A stretch of DNA of 34,670 nucleotides from Candidatus Nitrotoga sp. M5. Its GTDB lineage: Bacteria; Pseudomonadota; Gammaproteobacteria; Burkholderiales; Gallionellaceae. Numbering within the stretch: position 1 is the first letter of the stretch; every line of letters starts with the position of its first letter. Below, in pieces: positions 15,353-24,285 of this stretch. Under the pieces are notes generated by a model that made no database searches, was not told the origin of the DNA, and saw only the letters and a list, made by a program, of their open reading frames with translations. The stretch lies in assembly GCF_927904885.1 (NCBI RefSeq), contig NZ_CAKMNW010000029.1, positions 1 to 34,670 on the forward strand. Direction: 5' to 3'. A program made the position numbers and the translations under genes.

Positions 15353-16287
15353 TGCTGAAAAAAATTACCTTTCGATTATTGTCCAAGGCTATTGTAGTTG
15401 TTGTTGCAGCAGCGGTAATAGCAAGCTGTTCTTCCAGCGGACCTCATGCACCTATAGTGGAACGTGGAACCATACTGAAAAAACCAGGTGTGCCTGAAAC
15501 CGCACGATCCATAAAAGCTGTACCACGTGATGAAGACGGACGTCCTCAGGATTACGTAGTAAATAAAGGCGATACTTTGTATAGCATAGCTTTTAACTAT
15601 GGCCTGGATTATCGTGAAATTGCCGAGCTGAATAGCCTTCAAAATGTTGGCATGATTCTAGTAGGTCAGACGCTACGATTACCCTCTGCCAGATCTTCAA
15701 AAGGGGATAACAGCACACCTATTGAAGTGCCCGTCAAGAGCCAACCTAAGGTGGCCAAGCTGATGTATACCAAGCAGGCTGTGACTCAGATTGAAAAAAT
15801 ACAGGATGCCCCTGAACAAACTGAATCTGTGATGGTGGCCAAGGTTCAGGCTAAACCTGAAATTAAACCCAGTGCCGGGGTTAATGGTATTGCTGATAAC
15901 AATGGAAGTGCGCTGGAGTGGGGTATGCCAACGTCTGGAACAATAATAAGCAGATTTTCTGAAAGTGCCAGTCGCAAGGGAATTGATATTGCTGGTAAGC
16001 TGGGTCAACCAATAGTTGCCAGCTTAGCGGGCAAAGTCGTATATAGCGGTGAAGGCCTGCGCGGATATGGCAAGCTGCTTATCATCAAGCATAGCAAGGC
16101 TTATCTCAGCGCTTATGCTCATAACGATCGGCTGCTGGTAAAGGAAGGACAGCACATATTGAAAGGACAGAAGATCGCAGAAATGGGCAACACGGATACC
16201 GATCGGGTCAGCCTGCACTTCGAGATACGCCGCTATGGTAAGCCAGTTGATCCTGCTAATTATTTGCCACTCGAAAATCTTGAATAA
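15349..16287 (+). CDS. nlpD: NlpD-like LysM/LytM lipoprotein, amidase activator
   Basis: This 312-aa lipoprotein has its lipobox ending at C27 (VIASC). A LysM peptidoglycan-binding domain covers about 69-113 ([17 protein letters not shown] to GQTLRLP). A proline/lysine-rich linker precedes a C-terminal M23/LytM domain (about 200-310). In the LytM domain the usual first zinc ligand is replaced (SRKGIDIAG, no His), just as in E. coli NlpD (KGIDIAG), while AYAHND and LHFEIR remain. It therefore probably activates an AmiC-type amidase in septal wall splitting and is not itself an enzyme. Start may be either ATG of the tandem ATGATG. It forms one unit with surE and pcm. rpoS, which often follows nlpD, is absent here. 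Confidence 0.93.
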   Translation: MMLKKITFRLLSKAIVVVVAAAVIASCSSSGPHAPIVERGTILKKPGVPETARSIKAVPRDEDGRPQDYVVNKGDTLYSIAFNYGLDYREIAELNSLQNVGMILVGQTLRLPSARSSKGDNSTPIEVPVKSQPKVAKLMYTKQAVTQIEKIQDAPEQTESVMVAKVQAKPEIKPSAGVNGIADNNGSALEWGMPTSGTIISRFSESASRKGIDIAGKLGQPIVASLAGKVVYSGEGLRGYGKLLIIKHSKAYLSAYAHNDRLLVKEGQHILKGQKIAEMGNTDTDRVSLHFEIRRYGKPVDPANYLPLENLE

Positions 16288-17134
16288 TACTGCTCTTGAT
16301 GTAACTGATCACAGTCGCGACAGCGCGAATTTACGTTATGTCTATCCTGTAGTGTCGAGGCGGGCGGGCGGAGTATCAGTTGGCATTAATCTCAATACCA
16401 ATAATGCCTGCAATTGGCGCTGTATATATTGCCAGGTGCCGGACCTCAAGCGTGGCACAGCTCCGGTGGTTGATCTGGCGCTGCTGGAACAAGAGCTGCG
16501 TGTTTTCCTTAACGAGTTGCTGCACGGTGATTTCATGCAACGACGCGTGCCGGAAGGAGCGCGCCGCATTAATGATATCGCCTTGTCCGGTAATGGTGAA
16601 CCGACCAGCGCCAAAGAATTTGAGCAAGTTATAACACTCATCGGAAAGCTGAGGCAAGAACTGGCACTACCTTCTCATATCAAACTGGTTCTTATCACTA
16701 ATGGCAGCCTTATGCACCGCAAAAATGTGCAACAAGGTCTGCGTAAAATGGCGCAGCTAAATGGTGAAGTGTGGTTCAAGGTTGACCGTGCCAGCAAGGC
16801 TGGCATGCAGCGAACCAACAACACCCGCACAAGTCTGATAAAGGTACGCGAGAATCTTACCACCGCCGTCGCGTTGTGCCCGGTATGGCTGCAAACCTGC
16901 TGGTTCATGCTGGATGGTGAACCGCCGAGCAAGCAGGACGAGGATGATTTCTTGAATTTTATTACTACATTGCTACATGACAACATCAAGCCTCAAGGTG
17001 TGTTGCTTTACAGTCTGGCACGCCCTGCATTACAACCTGAAGCACCGAAACTAGCCGCGTTATCGGAGCGGCAATTGGAAGCGTTCGCTATACGCATTCG
17101 GGCGCTGGGAGTAGAAACGAAGCTGGCGACATAA
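16235..17134 (+). CDS. Radical SAM protein of unknown substrate
   Basis: The 299-aa frame has the iron-sulphur motif C59-x3-C63-x2-C66 (CNWRCIYC) preceded by GGVSVGINLNTNNA. ALSGNGEPTS and LITNGSLM provide the SAM-contacting strands, as in the wider MoaA/Elp3-like superfamily. The reaction cannot be assigned. The ATG used here lies 53 bp inside the nlpD gene and its first 16 codons are hydrophobic and non-conserved in look. A TTG at 16280, just before the nlpD stop, would give a 284-aa protein starting [17 protein letters not shown] and may be the true start. Both options imply coupling to nlpD. Confidence 0.85.
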   Translation: MVSQLILLIICHSKILNNTALDVTDHSRDSANLRYVYPVVSRRAGGVSVGINLNTNNACNWRCIYCQVPDLKRGTAPVVDLALLEQELRVFLNELLHGDFMQRRVPEGARRINDIALSGNGEPTSAKEFEQVITLIGKLRQELALPSHIKLVLITNGSLMHRKNVQQGLRKMAQLNGEVWFKVDRASKAGMQRTNNTRTSLIKVRENLTTAVALCPVWLQTCWFMLDGEPPSKQDEDDFLNFITTLLHDNIKPQGVLLYSLARPALQPEAPKLAALSERQLEAFAIRIRALGVETKLAT

Positions 17135-17310
17135 GTATGGGGAAGCCATCTCCGAGTACGCAATTTTCTTCGACATGTAAACCTGTATCGCTGCATATGT
17201 CGAACACATGAAGCGCAGAAATCGAAATTATTCAGCTTTTCTGGTTTTCGAGGGGGTTGGATCATCTGCAATTAACCGAATACTTAGAGAATTGCTTGCC
17301 TGCCTTTAGG

Positions 17311-17316
17311 TATAAT
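17311..17316 (+). promoter_or_regulatory. -10 element of ZIP transporter promoter
   Basis: A perfect TATAAT lies 30 bp before the ZIP start codon, in the context GGTATAATCCGCGCC, close to the rpsB promoter context in this window. No good -35 at 16-18 nt spacing is visible, so an activator may be needed. Confidence 0.5.
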
Positions 17317-17345
17317 CCGCGCCTCATTTATTTCTTGAACTCACC

Positions 17346-18125
17346 ATGAGCATTTTGGCTTGGATTATTACCACCTGTATTTTAGGTGGCACATTGAGTG
17401 TAGCATGTGCAGCATTATTCGCTTTAAGCAGCCGTAAGCAGAATTTTCTTAGTGGTATGGTGAGCTATGCAATAGGTGCGCTGCTGGGAGCAGTGTTCCT
17501 GAATATTTTGCCCGAAGCAATCGAGTTAACTCCCAATGTAGCTATTTTGAGTGGCACAGTGTTATTTGGCATCCTGTTGTTCTTTATTCTGGAAAAATTG
17601 GTCCTGTGGAGGCATTGCCACCATGAACATTGCGAAGCGCACTTAGTAAGCACTGAAGAACATGGTGCTGACCAAGGACGCAGTGGCATGATGATTATCA
17701 TAGGTGACACTTTTCACAACTTTGTGGATGGCATCATCATCGCAGCGGCTTTTCTTACCGACGTGCACCTTGGACTTGTCACGGCGCTGGCCATAATCGC
17801 ACACGAAATTCCGCAGGAAGTAGGTGATTTCGCTATCCTGTTGCATTCGGGTTATAGCAAACTACGTGCTTTTCAATTGAATTTAATATCCAGTTTCGCC
17901 TCTGTGGCAGGCGGTATATTGGGATATTTTACCTTGCAGACCATGCAGTCGTGGATACCGACATTGTTGGCGCTAGCAGCTGCAAGCATGATTTATGTTG
18001 CGGTGGCTGATCTCATACCTGGATTGCACAAGCGTGTGCAATTGCGCGATACCATGCAGCAAGTAGTGCTGATTGTATCGGGCGTAGGAACTGTGTGGTT
18101 GATGAGCGTGTTAATGGTAGAGTGA
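17346..18125 (+). CDS. ZIP-family divalent metal transporter
   Basis: This 259-aa inner-membrane protein has about eight hydrophobic helices. The metal path residues are in TM4 (H124, N125, D128 within DTFHNFVDG) and TM5 (H153, E154, E158 within AHEIPQEVGDF). A cytoplasmic-loop-like histidine/cysteine cluster (WRHCHHEHCEAH, 88-99) precedes TM4, as in zinc- or iron-transporting ZIPs. It probably imports zinc, iron or another divalent cation; specificity is not readable. It stands alone with its own -10 box. No riboswitch or Zur-like site is seen. Confidence 0.92.
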   Translation: MSILAWIITTCILGGTLSVACAALFALSSRKQNFLSGMVSYAIGALLGAVFLNILPEAIELTPNVAILSGTVLFGILLFFILEKLVLWRHCHHEHCEAHLVSTEEHGADQGRSGMMIIIGDTFHNFVDGIIIAAAFLTDVHLGLVTALAIIAHEIPQEVGDFAILLHSGYSKLRAFQLNLISSFASVAGGILGYFTLQTMQSWIPTLLALAAASMIYVAVADLIPGLHKRVQLRDTMQQVVLIVSGVGTVWLMSVLMVE

Positions 18126-18238
18126 AAACGGCCTTTCCTGCATGACCAGATAATACTCTTTGCGCGATTGTTGAATGGGCAGCCAAACTAAAGCTGGCCG
18201 CAAAAAAAATATTTTAATTCAATATATAAAGTTAAAAC

Positions 18239-19561
18239 ATGAACATACAGAACACAGCGCCACGAGTCGGCTTTGTATCTCTCGGTTGCCCTAAGGCGAC
18301 GGTGGATTCCGAACATATCCTTACTCGCTTGCGTGCTGAGGGTTACATTATTTCTCCTAACTACACAGATTCCGATTTGGTGGTCGTTAACACTTGCGGC
18401 TTCATCGACAGTGCGGTGGAAGAATCGCTTGAAGCGATCGGCGAGGCGCTAGCCGAAAATGGGAGGGTTGTTGTTACTGGTTGCTTGGGTGCCAAGGGCA
18501 ATGTGGTGAAAGAAACACATCCAAAAGTATTGGCAGTCACAGGTCCGCATGCAACAGATGAAGTGATGGAAGCCATACATGTCCATTTACCCAAGCTGCA
18601 TGATCCATACAGCGATCTGGTCCCGCCGCAAGGCATACGGCTGACACCCAAGCATTATGCTTATGTGAAAATTTCAGAGGGCTGCAACCATCGCTGTACC
18701 TTTTGCATCATCCCCAGCATGCGCGGTGATCTGGTGAGCCGACCAGTGGGTGATGTTATGCAGGAAGCACAGAACTTGGTGAACGCAGGAGTGAAAGAAC
18801 TGCTGGTGATCTCGCAAGACACAAGTGCCTATGGAGTGGATGTAAAGTACCGCACGGGATTCTGGGGTGGGCGACCGATAAAGACGCGTATGACCGAGCT
18901 AGTGCAATCGATGGGTGAGTTGGGCGTATGGGTTCGATTGCATTACGTTTATCCTTATCCACATGTAGATGAAGTCATCCCACTGATGGCACAGGGAAAA
19001 ATACTCCCTTATCTGGATATTCCTTTTCAGCACGCCAATGCGCGCATTCTTAAATTAATGAAACGTCCCGCCAGCAGTGAAAACGTGTTAACGCGCATTC
19101 AGCAATGGCGTAAAATCTGTCCGGACATTACCTTACGTAGTACTTTTATTGTTGGATTTCCCGGTGAAACAGAAGAAGAATTTGAAGAGCTGCTCGACTT
19201 TCTCGAAATGGCTCAGCTTGATCGTGTTGGGGCATTTATGTATTCCCCTGTGGAAGGTGCAGTTGCCAATAATTTGCCGGATCACATCCCACTTGAAGTC
19301 CAGCAAGAACGCTTGGGCCGTTTAATGCAATTACAGGAAGAGATCAGTGGCGAACGCCTTGCATGTAAAGTAGGTAAGGTCATGCAGGTGTTGGTAGATG
19401 AAGTAGACGAGGAGGGCGCAATTGCACGAAGTTCAGCTGATGCACCTGAAATAGATGGTCTGGTTTACATTAATAATGGCCAGACATTAAAAATAGGTGA
19501 TTTTGTGAATGTCAAAGTTATTGATTCGGATGCACATGATCTTTGGGCAGAAATTGTTTAA
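18239..19561 (+). CDS. rimO: Ribosomal protein S12 methylthiotransferase RimO
   Basis: The 440-aa radical SAM methylthiotransferase adds a methylthio group to the conserved aspartate of ribosomal protein S12. The N-terminal UPF0004 domain carries C17 ([12 protein letters not shown]), C53 (NTCGFIDSA) and C82 (TGCLGAKG) for the auxiliary cluster. The radical SAM motif is C149-x3-C153-x2-C156 (CNHRCTFC). A C-terminal TRAM domain runs from about 370. SLGCPK and [17 protein letters not shown] distinguish it from MiaB. The leader (TATATAAAGTTAAAAC before ATG) has no clear Shine-Dalgarno sequence. It appears monocistronic. Confidence 0.97.
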   Translation: MNIQNTAPRVGFVSLGCPKATVDSEHILTRLRAEGYIISPNYTDSDLVVVNTCGFIDSAVEESLEAIGEALAENGRVVVTGCLGAKGNVVKETHPKVLAVTGPHATDEVMEAIHVHLPKLHDPYSDLVPPQGIRLTPKHYAYVKISEGCNHRCTFCIIPSMRGDLVSRPVGDVMQEAQNLVNAGVKELLVISQDTSAYGVDVKYRTGFWGGRPIKTRMTELVQSMGELGVWVRLHYVYPYPHVDEVIPLMAQGKILPYLDIPFQHANARILKLMKRPASSENVLTRIQQWRKICPDITLRSTFIVGFPGETEEEFEELLDFLEMAQLDRVGAFMYSPVEGAVANNLPDHIPLEVQQERLGRLMQLQEEISGERLACKVGKVMQVLVDEVDEEGAIARSSADAPEIDGLVYINNGQTLKIGDFVNVKVIDSDAHDLWAEIV

Positions 19562-19624
19562 CCTGCCAACTACTGATTAGCTCAATCAAATTCAACCTTT
19601 AGCAGCTGTCAGGCTCAAATGGAA

Positions 19625-19891
19625 TCAATACGCTTTACTTTTTAGTTGCTTTGCTTTAGCTTGTTCGTCATGTATCAGGCTTAGATCGAGGATCTCTTTA
19701 GCCGCTTCTAGCGGAAAGCCCTCCCGCTGCTCGGCACGCGAATGTAACATCAAATCAATGAAATATTGATTAATTTCCGACAATCCCCATAGCTCCATAA
19801 TTTTTTTAAAAACATGTGGAAATTTCTGTTCCAGAGTATGCGGATATTTATCTTCAGCACCATTCAATAGCTGCAACAGTTTTATATTCAT
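19625..19891 (-). CDS. Small conserved hypothetical protein
   Basis: This 88-aa protein has no signal peptide, membrane helix or catalytic motif. It is predicted largely helical: LLQLLNGAEDKYPHTLEQKF, then FKKIMELW, and a region rich in acidic residues followed by a lysine-rich tail. An AGGA sequence 9 nt before the ATG and isolation on the strand opposite its neighbours support a real gene. Proteins of similar look occur as unannotated conserved hypotheticals in betaproteobacteria, as far as I recall. No function can be assigned. It lies between rimO (convergent) and the rpsB promoter region (divergent). Confidence 0.7.
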   Translation of the reverse strand: MNIKLLQLLNGAEDKYPHTLEQKFPHVFKKIMELWGLSEINQYFIDLMLHSRAEQREGFPLEAAKEILDLSLIHDEQAKAKQLKSKAY

Positions 19892-19954
19892 ACAGGCATT
19901 CCTAAAATATCAATCAGCGGCGTATTTTGATCTAATTAATTTGAAAATACAATT

Positions 19955-20054
19955 GATGTAGCCCGTGCTGTGATTGCGCAAGATTGCTTGGGAATCTATT
20001 TAAGCTATTTCGGATTTATCTATGCCGCTGTTAAATATCAGTCTGTGCTACATC
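19955..20054. repeat. Possible 100-bp element with 8-bp inverted ends
   Basis: GATGTAGC and GCTACATC are exact inverted copies about 85 bp apart, with GTGCTG/TCTGTG just inside. The size and ends resemble a small non-autonomous repeat, but no target duplication or second copy is seen here. Confidence 0.25.
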
Positions 20055-20283
20055 CTGTGCAAATTAGCTAATTTTCGTGATTAAAACTGAAGAACTCCGC
20101 GTATTGACAACTAACTTTGAGAAGTTGACTCTACATCAGAGCAATGTTTTTCATGCTGATCACCATCCTTGACATGATCAACTCATCCCTGCATTCGATC
20201 TCAGTTTATTTGCTTTTAAGCATACTCTGCGTTGGAAAGGCAGCTCTCATTCAAGATCATGCCTGATCGGTCAAAGCTTACAT

Positions 20284-20312
20284 TTGAGTTGATTGGACGC
20301 ATAGGTTATAAT
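20284..20312 (+). promoter_or_regulatory. Sigma70-type promoter of the rpsB-tsf operon
   Basis: TTGAGT (20284-20289) and a perfect TATAAT (20307-20312) are separated by exactly 17 nt. A GC-rich stretch (GCGCGCCC) follows immediately, like the discriminator of growth-rate-controlled ribosomal promoters. Transcription would start near 20319, giving a leader of about 115 nt before rpsB. Confidence 0.75.
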
Positions 20313-20318
20313 GCGCGC

Positions 20319-20403
20319 CCTGCTTATTTGCAAAAACTTAAGTAGCAGGAAATTCACACACTCGTTCATGTTGGGGTGCCTGTAAAGGTCGATCTGACGA
20401 GTG
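20319..20403 (+). promoter_or_regulatory. Structured rpsB leader, possible S2 autoregulation site
   Basis: Two hairpins fit the leader: CCTGCT (20319-20324) with AGCAGG (20344-20349), and CACTCGT (20359-20365) with ACGAGTG (20397-20403). The rpsB leader of gammaproteobacteria is known to be a conserved structured target for S2-mediated feedback on rpsB-tsf. A comparable role here is inferred from position and pairing only. The GGAG ribosome site follows at about 20426. Confidence 0.45.
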
Positions 20404-20434
20404 GAAGACTTAACCCTTAACACATGGAGTAACT

Positions 20435-21160
20435 ATGGCTGTAATTATGCGTCAAATGCTGGAAGCGGGCGTCCATTTCGGACATCAAACCCGTTATTGG
20501 AATCCAAAAATGGCCCCTTTCATTTATGGCCATCGCAACAAAATTCATATTATAAATCTGGAAAAAACCGTTGTTATGTATAACGACGCGTTAAAGTATG
20601 CGCGCAAGATTGCTGCCAATAAAGGCACGATATTGTTTGTTGCGACTAAACGTCAAGCGCGTGAAATTCTGAAAGAAGAGGCACTTCGTTGTAGCAGTCC
20701 TTTCGTTGATCACCGTTGGCTGGGCGGTATGCTCACTAATTTTAAAACGGTACAGCAGTCCGTTAAACGTCTGCATGAGCTGGAAGCTATAATGCAGGAT
20801 AGCGCGGCCATGGAAAAAATTTCCAAGAAGGAAGGCCTGATGATGCAACGCGAGCTGGAAAAATTGGATCGCAGCCTTGGTGGCATCAAAAATATGCAGA
20901 ATTTGCCCACCGCGATTTTTGTGATTGATGTTGGTTACCAAAAGGGTACCATCGTGGAAGCGCAGAAATTGAACATCCCGGTTATAGGCGTAGTAGACAC
21001 TAACCATAATCCTTTAGGTGTGGATTATGTCATCCCAGGTAACGACGACTCCAGTCAAGCGATACGTTTATATGCACGCGGAATGGCCGATGCAGTACTG
21101 GAAGGACGCGAACAAGCGCTTAACGAAATCGTAGCGCAGGTTGAAGAGCAAGCGGTTTAA
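20435..21160 (+). CDS. rpsB: 30S ribosomal protein S2
   Basis: The 241-aa protein opens [20 protein letters not shown], followed by [20 protein letters not shown], the strongly conserved S2 N-terminus. [16 protein letters not shown] and [20 protein letters not shown] are further family hallmarks. S2 binds late to the 30S subunit near the mRNA exit and helps recruit S1. GGAG sits 5-6 nt upstream of the start. It heads the operon continuing with tsf; an attenuator-like hairpin follows its stop. Confidence 0.99.
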   Translation: MAVIMRQMLEAGVHFGHQTRYWNPKMAPFIYGHRNKIHIINLEKTVVMYNDALKYARKIAANKGTILFVATKRQAREILKEEALRCSSPFVDHRWLGGMLTNFKTVQQSVKRLHELEAIMQDSAAMEKISKKEGLMMQRELEKLDRSLGGIKNMQNLPTAIFVIDVGYQKGTIVEAQKLNIPVIGVVDTNHNPLGVDYVIPGNDDSSQAIRLYARGMADAVLEGREQALNEIVAQVEEQAV

Positions 21161-21178
21161 GCTCCTTTTCTATTAGAT

Positions 21179-21204
21179 AAAAGGGGGCGAGAGCCCCTTT
21201 TTTT
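21179..21204 (+). terminator. Attenuator-like hairpin between rpsB and tsf
   Basis: A ten-pair stem (AAAAG-GGGGC, 21179-21188, with one G-T wobble) closes a GAGA tetraloop of GNRA type. The descending arm begins GCCCC at 21193 and runs into seven T residues (21198-21204). It lies 19 bp after the rpsB stop and 26 bp before tsf, so it probably lets only part of the transcripts continue, as is known for partial termination in E. coli rpsB-tsf. Confidence 0.85.
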
Positions 21205-21229
21205 AGGTTGTTTTTTCAAGGAGTTCGGA

Positions 21230-22108
21230 ATGGCGGAAATTACCGCAGGCATGGTAAAAGATCTACGTGAGGCAACTGGCCTCGGCATGATGGATTGCAA
21301 AAAAGCACTAGTTGAAACTGATGGCGATTTAAAGGCAGCTGAAGAACTGTTGCGTATTAAGAGTGGGGCCAAGGCAAGTAAAGCGGCTTCTCGTATAGCG
21401 GCTGAGGGCTTGGTGAGTGCTTTTATCAGCACTGATGGTAAAGTCGGTGCGTTGGTAGAAGTGAACTGCGAAACGGATTTCATGGCCAAGAATGATGACT
21501 TCATGGCATTTGCAAATAATGTGGCACAAGCCATTGCACAAAATAATCCAAGTGATGCTGTAGCTCTGTCTTCAGTTGTATTAGAGGGTGGCGACAGCGT
21601 GGAAGATGCGCGCAAGTCACTGATCATGAAATTAGGGGAAAATGTCAGTGTGCGTCGTTTCATTCGTTATAGCACAGAGGGCAAAGTAGTGACTTATTTG
21701 CACGGCAGCAAAATCGGTGTGTTACTAGATGTCATCGGTGGTGACGACGCATTGGGTAAAGACTTGGCAATGCACATCGCTGCGAGCAAACCGATATGTG
21801 TTTCCAAAGATCAAGTATCTCAGGAATTGCTTGATACAGAACGAAAAGTTTACACAGCACAAGCTGCGGAAAGTGGAAAGCCAGCCAACATCGTTGAAAA
21901 AATGGTGGATGGACGTATTGCCAAGTACTTGGCCGAAGTTACTCTTTTGGGTCAACCGTTCGTGAAGGATACTGATATTTTGGTAGAAAAATTATTGTCC
22001 ACTCATGGCGCGAAAGTTAATGCATTCCAGATGTTTGTGGTGGGTGAGGGTATAGAGAAGGCGGTAGTAGATTACGCTGCTGAAGTTGCGGCTGCCGCGA
22101 AGGTATAA
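21230..22108 (+). CDS. tsf: Translation elongation factor Ts
   Basis: The 292-aa protein is the guanine nucleotide exchange factor for EF-Tu. It begins with the UBA-like domain [16 protein letters not shown], followed by [17 protein letters not shown]. The exchange core includes [16 protein letters not shown], which contains the TDF-type motif contacting EF-Tu. Two EF-Ts core subdomains and the coiled-coil region follow. CAAGGAG (about 21218-21224) precedes the ATG. It lies downstream of the rpsB attenuator, so its level should be set partly by read-through. Confidence 0.99.
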   Translation: MAEITAGMVKDLREATGLGMMDCKKALVETDGDLKAAEELLRIKSGAKASKAASRIAAEGLVSAFISTDGKVGALVEVNCETDFMAKNDDFMAFANNVAQAIAQNNPSDAVALSSVVLEGGDSVEDARKSLIMKLGENVSVRRFIRYSTEGKVVTYLHGSKIGVLLDVIGGDDALGKDLAMHIAASKPICVSKDQVSQELLDTERKVYTAQAAESGKPANIVEKMVDGRIAKYLAEVTLLGQPFVKDTDILVEKLLSTHGAKVNAFQMFVVGEGIEKAVVDYAAEVAAAAKV

Positions 22109-22112
22109 CTAG

Positions 22113-22835
22113 ATGTCAGCTGTTCCAGCATATAAGCGCATACTGCTCAAGCTTTCCGGAGAAGCTCTGATGGGCGATGATAGCTACGGTATTAACCGTG
22201 CTGTGACTGAGCGTATCGTTAGTGAGATTGGTGAGGTAGTTAGACTGGGTGTGCAGGTGGCAGTAGTGGTCGGTGGGGGCAATATTTTTCGCGGCATTGC
22301 ACCAGCCGCTGCCGGAATGGATCGCGCCAACGCTGACTATATGGGAATGTTGGCCACCGTAATGAACGCCATGGCTTTGCAAGATGCTATGAAACGTTTC
22401 GGTTTGGGTTGCCGAGTGCAGTCAGCACTAAATTTGGAGCAAGTGGCAGAGCCATTTATACGAGGCAAAGCCTTGCGTTACCTGGAAGATGGCAAAGTAG
22501 TGATTTTTGCTGCGGGCACAGGTAATCCATTTTTTACTACTGACACCGCCGCCGCCTTGCGGGGTGTTGAAATGGATGCGGAAGTTGTCATAAAGGCAAC
22601 CAAAGTGGACGGAGTGTATACCGACGACCCGAAACTTAATTCCGCCGCTACTCGTTATCAGAAATTGAGTTTTGATGAAGCGATTAACAGAAACCTTAAG
22701 GTGATGGATGCCACTGCATTGACCTTGTGTCGTGATCAGAACTTGCCAATCATTGTATTCAGTATCTTTAAGCATGGCGCGCTTCAGCGCGTAGTGATGG
22801 GACAGGATGAAGGGACGCTAGTGCACTGTAACTGA
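22113..22835 (+). CDS. pyrH: UMP kinase
   Basis: The 240-aa bacterial-type UMP kinase (amino-acid-kinase fold) converts UMP to UDP with [20 protein letters not shown] is the N-terminal phosphate-binding strand-loop, [11 protein letters not shown] the glycine-rich loop, and [19 protein letters not shown] the UMP-binding segment. [10 protein letters not shown] completes the nucleotide site. Such enzymes are hexameric and usually activated by GTP and inhibited by UTP. It starts 4 bp after tsf and precedes frr, the usual order. Confidence 0.99.
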   Translation: MSAVPAYKRILLKLSGEALMGDDSYGINRAVTERIVSEIGEVVRLGVQVAVVVGGGNIFRGIAPAAAGMDRANADYMGMLATVMNAMALQDAMKRFGLGCRVQSALNLEQVAEPFIRGKALRYLEDGKVVIFAAGTGNPFFTTDTAAALRGVEMDAEVVIKATKVDGVYTDDPKLNSAATRYQKLSFDEAINRNLKVMDATALTLCRDQNLPIIVFSIFKHGALQRVVMGQDEGTLVHCN

Positions 22836-22850
22836 TGGAGGGTAAATGTA

Positions 22851-23408
22851 ATGATTTCTGATATCAAAAAAAATGCTGAACAGAAGATGAATAAGACGCT
22901 GGAAACACTCAAAGTGGACTTCGGCAAGATTCGCACTGGTAGGGCACACACTGGTATTCTGGATCATGTGACTGTTGATTATTATGGTAGTCCCACGTTG
23001 ATTAGCCAGATTGCAAATGTAACGCTGATTGATTCACGTACCATTGGAGTGCAGCCGTGGGAAAAAAACATGATTGTACCGGTGGAAAAAGCAATTCGCG
23101 ATGCTGATCTGGGACTGAACCCTGCAACAAATGGGGATTTAATCCGAGTGCCCATGCCGATGCTGACCGAAGAACGTCGCCGTGACTTGATTAAGGTCGT
23201 GCGAAGTGAGACGGAGGGCGCGAAGGTGGCGATACGCAACATACGGCGCGATTCTAATGAGTACCTTAAAAAAATGGTCAAGGATAAAGAAATTAGCGAG
23301 GATGATGAGCGCCGCGGGCAAGATGAGATACAGAAACTTACTGACCATTTCGTGCTTGATGCAGACAAGTTGCTGCAAAAAAAAGAAGTAGACCTGATGG
23401 CGGTTTAA
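22851..23408 (+). CDS. frr: Ribosome recycling factor
   Basis: The 185-aa protein splits post-termination ribosomes together with EF-G. The signature [19 protein letters not shown] and [18 protein letters not shown] are diagnostic. The long three-helix bundle is complete and the tail (EVDLMAV) ends normally. GGAGG at about 22835-22839 lies upstream of the ATG. It follows pyrH by 15 bp and is separated from uppS by about 100 bp that contain a weak hairpin, GAGCAA (23437-23442) with TTGCTC (23452-23457). Confidence 0.99.
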   Translation: MISDIKKNAEQKMNKTLETLKVDFGKIRTGRAHTGILDHVTVDYYGSPTLISQIANVTLIDSRTIGVQPWEKNMIVPVEKAIRDADLGLNPATNGDLIRVPMPMLTEERRRDLIKVVRSETEGAKVAIRNIRRDSNEYLKKMVKDKEISEDDERRGQDEIQKLTDHFVLDADKLLQKKEVDLMAV

Positions 23409-23511
23409 CTGAACTGCATATGGAGTGGCATATCATGAGCAAGCGAGTGCATTGCTCGTTTGTACGTCCAATATGGTCGCTGACCTCGCGAGATTGCTTC
23501 AGGGGTACTTA

Positions 23512-24285
23512 ATGGCGTTATTTCAAAGTTCCACCCGCACCGCCCCGGCAATACTTCAAGTGCCACGACATATTGCCATCATCATGGATGGTAACGGTCG
23601 CTGGGCGAAGCAGCGTTTTCTGCCACGTATTGCAGGGCATCAGCGCGGCGTGGAAACAGTACGCGAGGTTGTGAAAGCCTGCCGCGAACTGGGGGTCGAA
23701 TACCTGACCCTGTTTGCCTTTAGTAGTGAGAACTGGCGCCGCCCAGCTGACGAAGTTTCCTTCCTGATGCAACTATTCCTGAAAATGCTTCAACGTGAAG
23801 TAAGCAAGTTGCACGAAAATAACATAAGGCTAAAAATAATCGGTGATCGTAGCCGTTTCGATGACAATCTTAATCAATGTATTGTGGACGCGGAACAATT
23901 GACCGCTGATAATGGTAGCTTGACGCTTACAGTTGCTGCCGACTACGGTGGACGTTGGGATATTATGCAAGCCATGCAGACCATGCTGCAAAAGCACCCT
24001 GATCTGGCTGGCGGATTGAATGAAGAAGACCTGGAAGCACATCTTGCCATGAATTATGCGCCTGAACCGGATTTATTTATCCGTACTGGCGGTGAACAAC
24101 GCATCAGCAACTTTCTGCTTTGGCAACTGGCTTATACCGAGTTATATTTCACCGATACGCTGTGGCCAGCCTTTGATGGCGAAGCATTGAAATTGGCTAT
24201 TCAGTCTTATTATGCACGGGAGCGTCGCTTCGGCCGAACGAGCGACCAAGTTCTCAACGAACGAATGCAGGATGAAAAAAAATAG
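23512..24285 (+). CDS. uppS: Undecaprenyl diphosphate synthase
   Basis: The 257-aa cis-prenyltransferase adds isopentenyl units to farnesyl-PP to make the C55 carrier lipid for peptidoglycan and O-antigen. Catalytic Asp26 lies in [26 protein letters not shown] and [11 protein letters not shown] are further active-site motifs, and [15 protein letters not shown] is the C-terminal signature. The start at 23512 is chosen because AGGGG precedes it by 7 nt and homologues begin just before this point; the frame is open 29 codons further upstream without family similarity. Its stop overlaps the GTG start of cdsA. Confidence 0.97.
   Translation: MALFQSSTRTAPAILQVPRHIAIIMDGNGRWAKQRFLPRIAGHQRGVETVREVVKACRELGVEYLTLFAFSSENWRRPADEVSFLMQLFLKMLQREVSKLHENNIRLKIIGDRSRFDDNLNQCIVDAEQLTADNGSLTLTVAADYGGRWDIMQAMQTMLQKHPDLAGGLNEEDLEAHLAMNYAPEPDLFIRTGGEQRISNFLLWQLAYTELYFTDTLWPAFDGEALKLAIQSYYARERRFGRTSDQVLNERMQDEKK

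Larger units (their letters stand above)
19892..20434. other. Intergenic region with rpsB promoter and leader
   Basis: The 543 bp between the small minus-strand gene and rpsB contain no gene. The right end holds the rpsB promoter and a leader with two hairpins (see separate entries). The left part contains an 8-bp inverted repeat GATGTAGC (19955-19962) / GCTACATC (20047-20054) whose flanks are partly similar, suggesting a roughly 100-bp palindromic-end element. Confidence 0.5.

Noticed and set aside
18177..18208. Hairpin followed by a run of A before rimO
   Set aside because: The stem is short with a mismatch, and the A-run is on the wrong strand for terminating the ZIP transcript.
21157..21663. 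168-codon minus-strand frame over tsf
   Set aside because: Long because of codon bias of tsf; serine/alanine-rich translation without domains.
23437..23457. Hairpin after frr as a terminator
   Set aside because: Six-pair stem with no proper T-run, and uppS follows in the same direction without a promoter; described in the frr entry only.
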